From assembly GCA_022571615.1 (NCBI GenBank), contig JACZXM010000135.1:1-7386 (forward strand): DNA of 7,386 nt, given 5' to 3'. The first letter of the stretch is position 1. Each line of letters opens with the position of its first letter. Below are positions 4,283 to 7,386 of this stretch, in pieces. The notes under the pieces are model-generated. The model saw only the letters and a list, made by a program, of their open reading frames with translations, ran no database searches and was not told the DNA's origin. The DNA is from Acidobacteriota bacterium. Lineage in GTDB: Bacteria > Acidobacteriota > UBA890 > WLXD01. Both the position numbers and the translations under genes were made by a program.

Positions 4283-6981
4283 TGGCGAGTCCGAAGAGAC
4301 CGGCTCCCGGCCCGATCGGGCCGCTCCCGACGGCGGTGCTGGGACTGGCCCGATTGGTGATGGTGCTCGGTCTTCGCGGCAGCGACCGCGAGTTCCTGCG
4401 CGGCGACCTGGACGAAGAGCTCCAGGGGAGGCTGCGCCGGTCGTCGCGGCCGGTTGCCGCATCGGGCTGGTACCTGAGGCAGGCGGTGCGCAGCGTCGCC
4501 GGGCGCTCCGGACCGCGGGCGCTGCATCGAGCGGCGATTCACGGCCGCTGGCAAGCGGACCGCAGAGGAGACGGTTTCATGAGGACATTGGGACAGGACA
4601 TTCGATACAGCCTACGAGTGCTGCTCAAGCAGCCCGGCTTCGCGCTCGCTGTGATCACCACCCTGGCGCTGGGGCTCGGGGCGACCAGCGCGATCTTCGC
4701 CTTCGTCAACGGCCTGCTGCTGCGCCCGATGCCCTATGCCAATGCCGACCGGCTGGTCATGCTCGAGTCGGTCTCTCGCCAAGGCAACTTGCTCTCGGTC
4801 AACTATCTGGACTATCTGGATTGGCGTGAGCGCTCCGAGAGCTTCGCGTCGATGGCGATCCACTTGAGCGTCAGTTTCAACCTGGCCACCGATCGGGAGC
4901 CCGTGCGGGTCTCGGGGCAGATGGCGAGCGCCGACCTGTTGGAGGTGTTGGGTGTGGAGCCCGAGATCGGCCGTGGATTCCTGCCCGAGGATGATCGCCC
5001 CGGGGCCGAGCGCGTCGCGCTGATCAGCCGCTCTCTGTGGGAGCGCTACTACGAGGCGGATCCGGGCCTGGTGGGGAGCGAGATCACGTTGCACGGACGC
5101 CCCTACACGCTGATCGGCATCATGCCGGCGGGATTCCACTACCTGGAGTACGCGGAGATCTGGGTCCCGGTGCGGGCGGATCCGGCAGACCAGGTTCGGG
5201 GCAATCACTTCTGGAACGTGGTGGCGCGCTTGCGAGAGGGAGCGAGCGTGGGCGCGGCCAAAGCCGAAATGCGGGCGATCGGCGAGCAGATCGCCCTGGA
5301 GAACCCGGAGGAAAACTCTGGCCAGAGCGCCACCGCGACCCCGTTTCGAGAGTCGCGCGTCGGAGACTCGGGGTTCGCCATGTTGGTGTTTCAGGGCGTG
5401 GTGATCTTCGTGCTGCTGATCGCCACCGTGAACGTCGGCAACCTGCTGCTGGCCCGGGCGTTCGCTCGCCGCAAAGAGATCGCCGTGCGCAGCGCGATCG
5501 GTGCCAGCCGCGGCCGGCTGGTGCGGCAATTGCTCACCGAGTCTCTGGTGCTGGCCACGTTCGGCGGTGCCCTTGGCCTGATGCTCGGGCGCTGGGGCCG
5601 CGATGCGATCCTGGGCGCGGTACCGATCGAGATCCCGCCCTGGATGGATTTCAGCATCGATCTGCGCGTGGTGCTGTTCCTGACCCTGATGACGGTGCTC
5701 GTCGGTATCGTGTTCGGGCTGGTTCCGGCGCTGTACGCCTCTCGCGACCTGAACGAGACGCTCAAGCACGGCGGTGACGGCGTTGGCGGGCGTTCGCGGC
5801 GGCGGTTGCGCAGCGTTCTGGTGGTGGCGGAGGTCGCGCTGGCGCTGATTTTGCTGGTTGGCGCCGGCCTGATGATGAGGAGCCTCGCGCGCGTGAGTCA
5901 CGTCGACCCCGGGCTCGATGACGAGGGCGTTCTGACGATGCGCCTGTCGCTGCCCGCCGCCCAGTACGAGGTCTCCGAGCGCAAGGCGTTTTTTGAGCGT
6001 GCCCAGCAGCGGCTCGCGACCCTACCCGGCGTCATTGCGACCGGGACCATAGGCTGGCTGCCGTTGTCGGGATCGTCCAGCACCAGGACCGTTCTTGCCG
6101 AGGGATTCGAGACTCCGGGCGGCGAGCGACCACCGTCGGCGGTCTACAACCTGGTCGGCGGAGACTACTTCGAGGTGATGCGAATCCCGCTGCTACGAGG
6201 ACGGCTGTTTGCGCCTGGCGACGGTGAGCCGGAGAGCCGCCCGGTGGCGATGGTGAGCGCGAGCTTTGCCGAGGAGCGCTGGCCCGGGCAAGAACCGATC
6301 GGCAAGCGCATCGCGTTCGGGATCACAACGGCCGACGCTCAGTGGCTCGAAGTGATCGGCGTGGTCGGCGACGTGCGCCACTTCGGGCTCGACACACGGA
6401 TCTGGACCGGTGTGTTCGTGCCGCACCGCCAATCGACCCAGAATACCCTGTACCTGACGCTCAAGACCGGGGCCGATCCCTTGAGCCTGGTGCCGTCGGC
6501 GCGGTCGGTGATTCGCGAGCTCGACCCGAAGCTGCCGATCTACCGCATCCGGAGCATGGAGCAGGTGGTGCAGGAGTCCATGTGGGAGCCGCGGCTGTAC
6601 TCGTGGATGTTCGGGGTCTTCGCCTCGATCGCGCTCGGTCTGGCGACCGTTGGGCTGTACGGCGTCATGACGTTCACGGTCGGCCAGCGTACCCACGAGA
6701 TCGGCATCCGCATGGCGCTGGGCGCCGGCGGCAGCGATGTACTGCGCCTCGTGGTTCGCCAGGCGATGCTGCTGGTGGGGATTGGAGTCGCCATCGGTCT
6801 GGTCGGCGCGATCCTGGTCTCGGGCGTGATGTCGAGCCTGATCTCGGGAGTCAGCTCCAGGGATCCGCTGGTCTACGCGGTGGTTACCGGGGCACTCGCA
6901 GCGGTGGCGCTGTTTGCGACCCTGGTACCCGGACGGCGTGCCACCAGAGTCGACCCGATGGTGGCCCTGCGCACTGAGTGA
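4282..6981 (+). CDS. ADOP-type duplicated FtsX/MacB-like ABC permease
   Basis: This encodes 899 residues from the ATG at 4282, which shares one base with the PadR stop; the adjacent GTG at 4279 would give 900 and is equally possible (GGAG at 4267-4270). Residue numbers here count from the GTG. Residues 1-100 form a soluble 'permease prefix' region (FLRGDLDEEL at 39-48). The permease core starts at MRTLGQDIRYSLRVLLKQPG (101-120). It has one membrane helix (121-145), a MacB-type periplasmic domain (about 146-365) and an FtsX block of three helices (366-392, 421-440, 462-487). A second half repeats this with a helix (511-534), a periplasmic domain (535-770) and three helices (772-797, 826-850, 865-883). 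The duplicated FtsX motif is visible as EIAVRSAIGAS (400-410) and EIGIRMALGAG (807-817), and the protein ends in the family-typical ATRVDPMVALRTE. Proteins of the family are thought to work with an ABC ATPase in export or envelope functions; none is encoded in this window. The substrate is unknown. Confidence 0.94.
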   Translation: MASPKRPAPGPIGPLPTAVLGLARLVMVLGLRGSDREFLRGDLDEELQGRLRRSSRPVAASGWYLRQAVRSVAGRSGPRALHRAAIHGRWQADRRGDGFMRTLGQDIRYSLRVLLKQPGFALAVITTLALGLGATSAIFAFVNGLLLRPMPYANADRLVMLESVSRQGNLLSVNYLDYLDWRERSESFASMAIHLSVSFNLATDREPVRVSGQMASADLLEVLGVEPEIGRGFLPEDDRPGAERVALISRSLWERYYEADPGLVGSEITLHGRPYTLIGIMPAGFHYLEYAEIWVPVRADPADQVRGNHFWNVVARLREGASVGAAKAEMRAIGEQIALENPEENSGQSATATPFRESRVGDSGFAMLVFQGVVIFVLLIATVNVGNLLLARAFARRKEIAVRSAIGASRGRLVRQLLTESLVLATFGGALGLMLGRWGRDAILGAVPIEIPPWMDFSIDLRVVLFLTLMTVLVGIVFGLVPALYASRDLNETLKHGGDGVGGRSRRRLRSVLVVAEVALALILLVGAGLMMRSLARVSHVDPGLDDEGVLTMRLSLPAAQYEVSERKAFFERAQQRLATLPGVIATGTIGWLPLSGSSSTRTVLAEGFETPGGERPPSAVYNLVGGDYFEVMRIPLLRGRLFAPGDGEPESRPVAMVSASFAEERWPGQEPIGKRIAFGITTADAQWLEVIGVVGDVRHFGLDTRIWTGVFVPHRQSTQNTLYLTLKTGADPLSLVPSARSVIRELDPKLPIYRIRSMEQVVQESMWEPRLYSWMFGVFASIALGLATVGLYGVMTFTVGQRTHEIGIRMALGAGGSDVLRLVVRQAMLLVGIGVAIGLVGAILVSGVMSSLISGVSSRDPLVYAVVTGALAAVALFATLVPGRRATRVDPMVALRTE
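4564..4581 (+). promoter_or_regulatory. Internal ribosome binding site and ATG inside the permease gene
   Basis: AGAGGAG (4564-4570) lies 8 bases before an in-frame ATG (4579-4581). This is a better initiation signal than the one at the annotated start. The ATG opens exactly at the conserved core (MRTLGQDIRYS), so initiation here would give an 800-residue permease without the prefix region. Confidence 0.5.
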
Positions 6982-7023
6982 ACGCGACACCTACGCGCTC
7001 ACTCGAGCACGGCGGTATCCGGG

Positions 7024-7037
7024 TTATTGATTATTGA
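7024..7037. repeat. Tandem 7-bp AT-rich repeat near the recombinase gene end
   Basis: TTATTGA occurs twice in tandem (7024-7030, 7031-7037) in the 77-bp gap between the converging permease and recombinase genes. It is an AT-rich patch in GC-rich DNA. Attachment sites of tyrosine recombinases often lie beside the recombinase gene, so it could be part of one, but no second copy was recognised in the window and two units are too few to be sure of any role. Confidence 0.25.
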
Positions 7038-7058
7038 GCGACCAGTTGTACCAGAAAG

Positions 7059-7386
7059 TCACGCGTCCATACGGGACGGGGCTTCTTCTGGATCGGATAC
7101 CAGATTGCTACCAATTGACCGCGCGCGGTCGGCCATTCCGACCCGTAGGGCGCGCTCGTTTCGGTGTACGTAGACCTCGGTAACCGTCACGCTGGAGTGC
7201 CCCAGAACGTCGCGAGCTTCGGTGAGCGGCACTCGGGGCTCGGTGTAGTTCACGAGCCAGGTGGCGAAGTCGTGCCGGAAGCTGTGGATCGTGAGATCGG
7301 GGGGCAGGTCCAGCATGCGCTTCAATGTCCGAATCGCTTCGAGATCTTCCCCACCCTCGGAAAACTGGAGCACCAACTGGCTTCCG
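7059..7386 (-). CDS. Tyrosine site-specific recombinase/integrase, C-terminal part (cut by window edge)
   Basis: The leftward frame ends in TGA at 7059-7061 and is open to the right edge, so the N-terminus (SAM-like DNA-binding domain and the first catalytic Arg and Lys) lies outside the window. A TTG at 7376 is not a convincing start. The visible part, about 108 residues, carries the catalytic end of the fold: TIHSFRHDFATWL with the His-x-x-Arg pair, then DVLGHSSVTVTEVYVHRN with the conserved His and, nine residues later, the nucleophilic Tyr. Such enzymes cut and rejoin DNA at att, dif or similar sites through a 3'-phosphotyrosyl link. The loop between the His-x-x-Arg helix and the LGH motif (NYTEPRVPLTEA) is a few residues longer than in XerC/XerD, which favours an integrase of a mobile element over a housekeeping Xer protein. 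It converges on the permease gene. The assignment to the family is firm; its target is unknown. Confidence 0.9.
   Translation of the reverse strand, partial: GSQLVLQFSEGGEDLEAIRTLKRMLDLPPDLTIHSFRHDFATWLVNYTEPRVPLTEARDVLGHSSVTVTEVYVHRNERALRVGMADRARSIGSNLVSDPEEAPSRMDA

Noticed and set aside
3542..4462. Leftward open frame spanning permease end, operator region and PadR gene
   Set aside because: It crosses three well-supported rightward features and the promoter region, and its sequence is low-complexity.
4612..5901. Long leftward open frame opposite the permease
   Set aside because: Its composition is His/Gln/Arg/Ala-rich, typical of antisense of a GC-rich membrane protein gene, and it lacks any domain signature.

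Overview
The window is GC-rich bacterial chromosomal DNA. Several features suggest Acidobacteriota or a neighbouring high-GC phylum such as Gemmatimonadota or Myxococcota. These are a PadR regulator translationally coupled to a very long, duplicated FtsX/MacB-type permease with no ATPase beside it (the 'acidobacterial duplicated orphan permease', ADOP, arrangement), a membrane-anchored Ser/Thr protein kinase, and a small recombinase-domain-like protein. The phylum is inferred from family knowledge; no rRNA or other marker gene is present.

Layout, left to right. Positions 1-136 hold no gene I can support, only a weak inverted repeat and a run of G tracts. Two leftward genes follow: a 144-residue protein whose C-terminal half resembles the DNA-binding 'recombinase' domain of large serine recombinases (137-571), and upstream of it a Ser/Thr protein kinase with six predicted N-terminal membrane segments (677-2302). 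A 148-bp divergent gap (2303-2450) separates the kinase from a rightward APC-superfamily amino acid permease (2451-3824). A 134-bp gap (3825-3958), AT-rich in its second half, carries a probable promoter and a duplicated dyad that looks like a PadR operator. It leads into a PadR-type repressor (3959-4282) and the coupled ADOP-type permease (4282-6981). After a 77-bp convergent gap, the C-terminal part of a tyrosine recombinase enters leftward from the right edge (7059-7386, cut by the window). No stretch over 300 bases lacks a gene, and I saw no tRNA, rRNA, CRISPR array or complete insertion sequence.

How the genes may work together. The clearest functional unit is the PadR-permease operon, in which the repressor probably controls itself and the permease through the duplicated dyad. 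The kinase and the amino acid permease share only a divergent upstream region, so a functional link is possible but unproven. The recombinase-like protein and the tyrosine recombinase lie at opposite ends, and nothing shows that they bound one mobile element. Most of the window looks like ordinary, well-formed genes. I did not find a clear new defence or mobile system. The points most worth a second look are the tandem dyad operator, the internal start in the permease, the multi-pass membrane kinase and the stand-alone recombinase-like domain.
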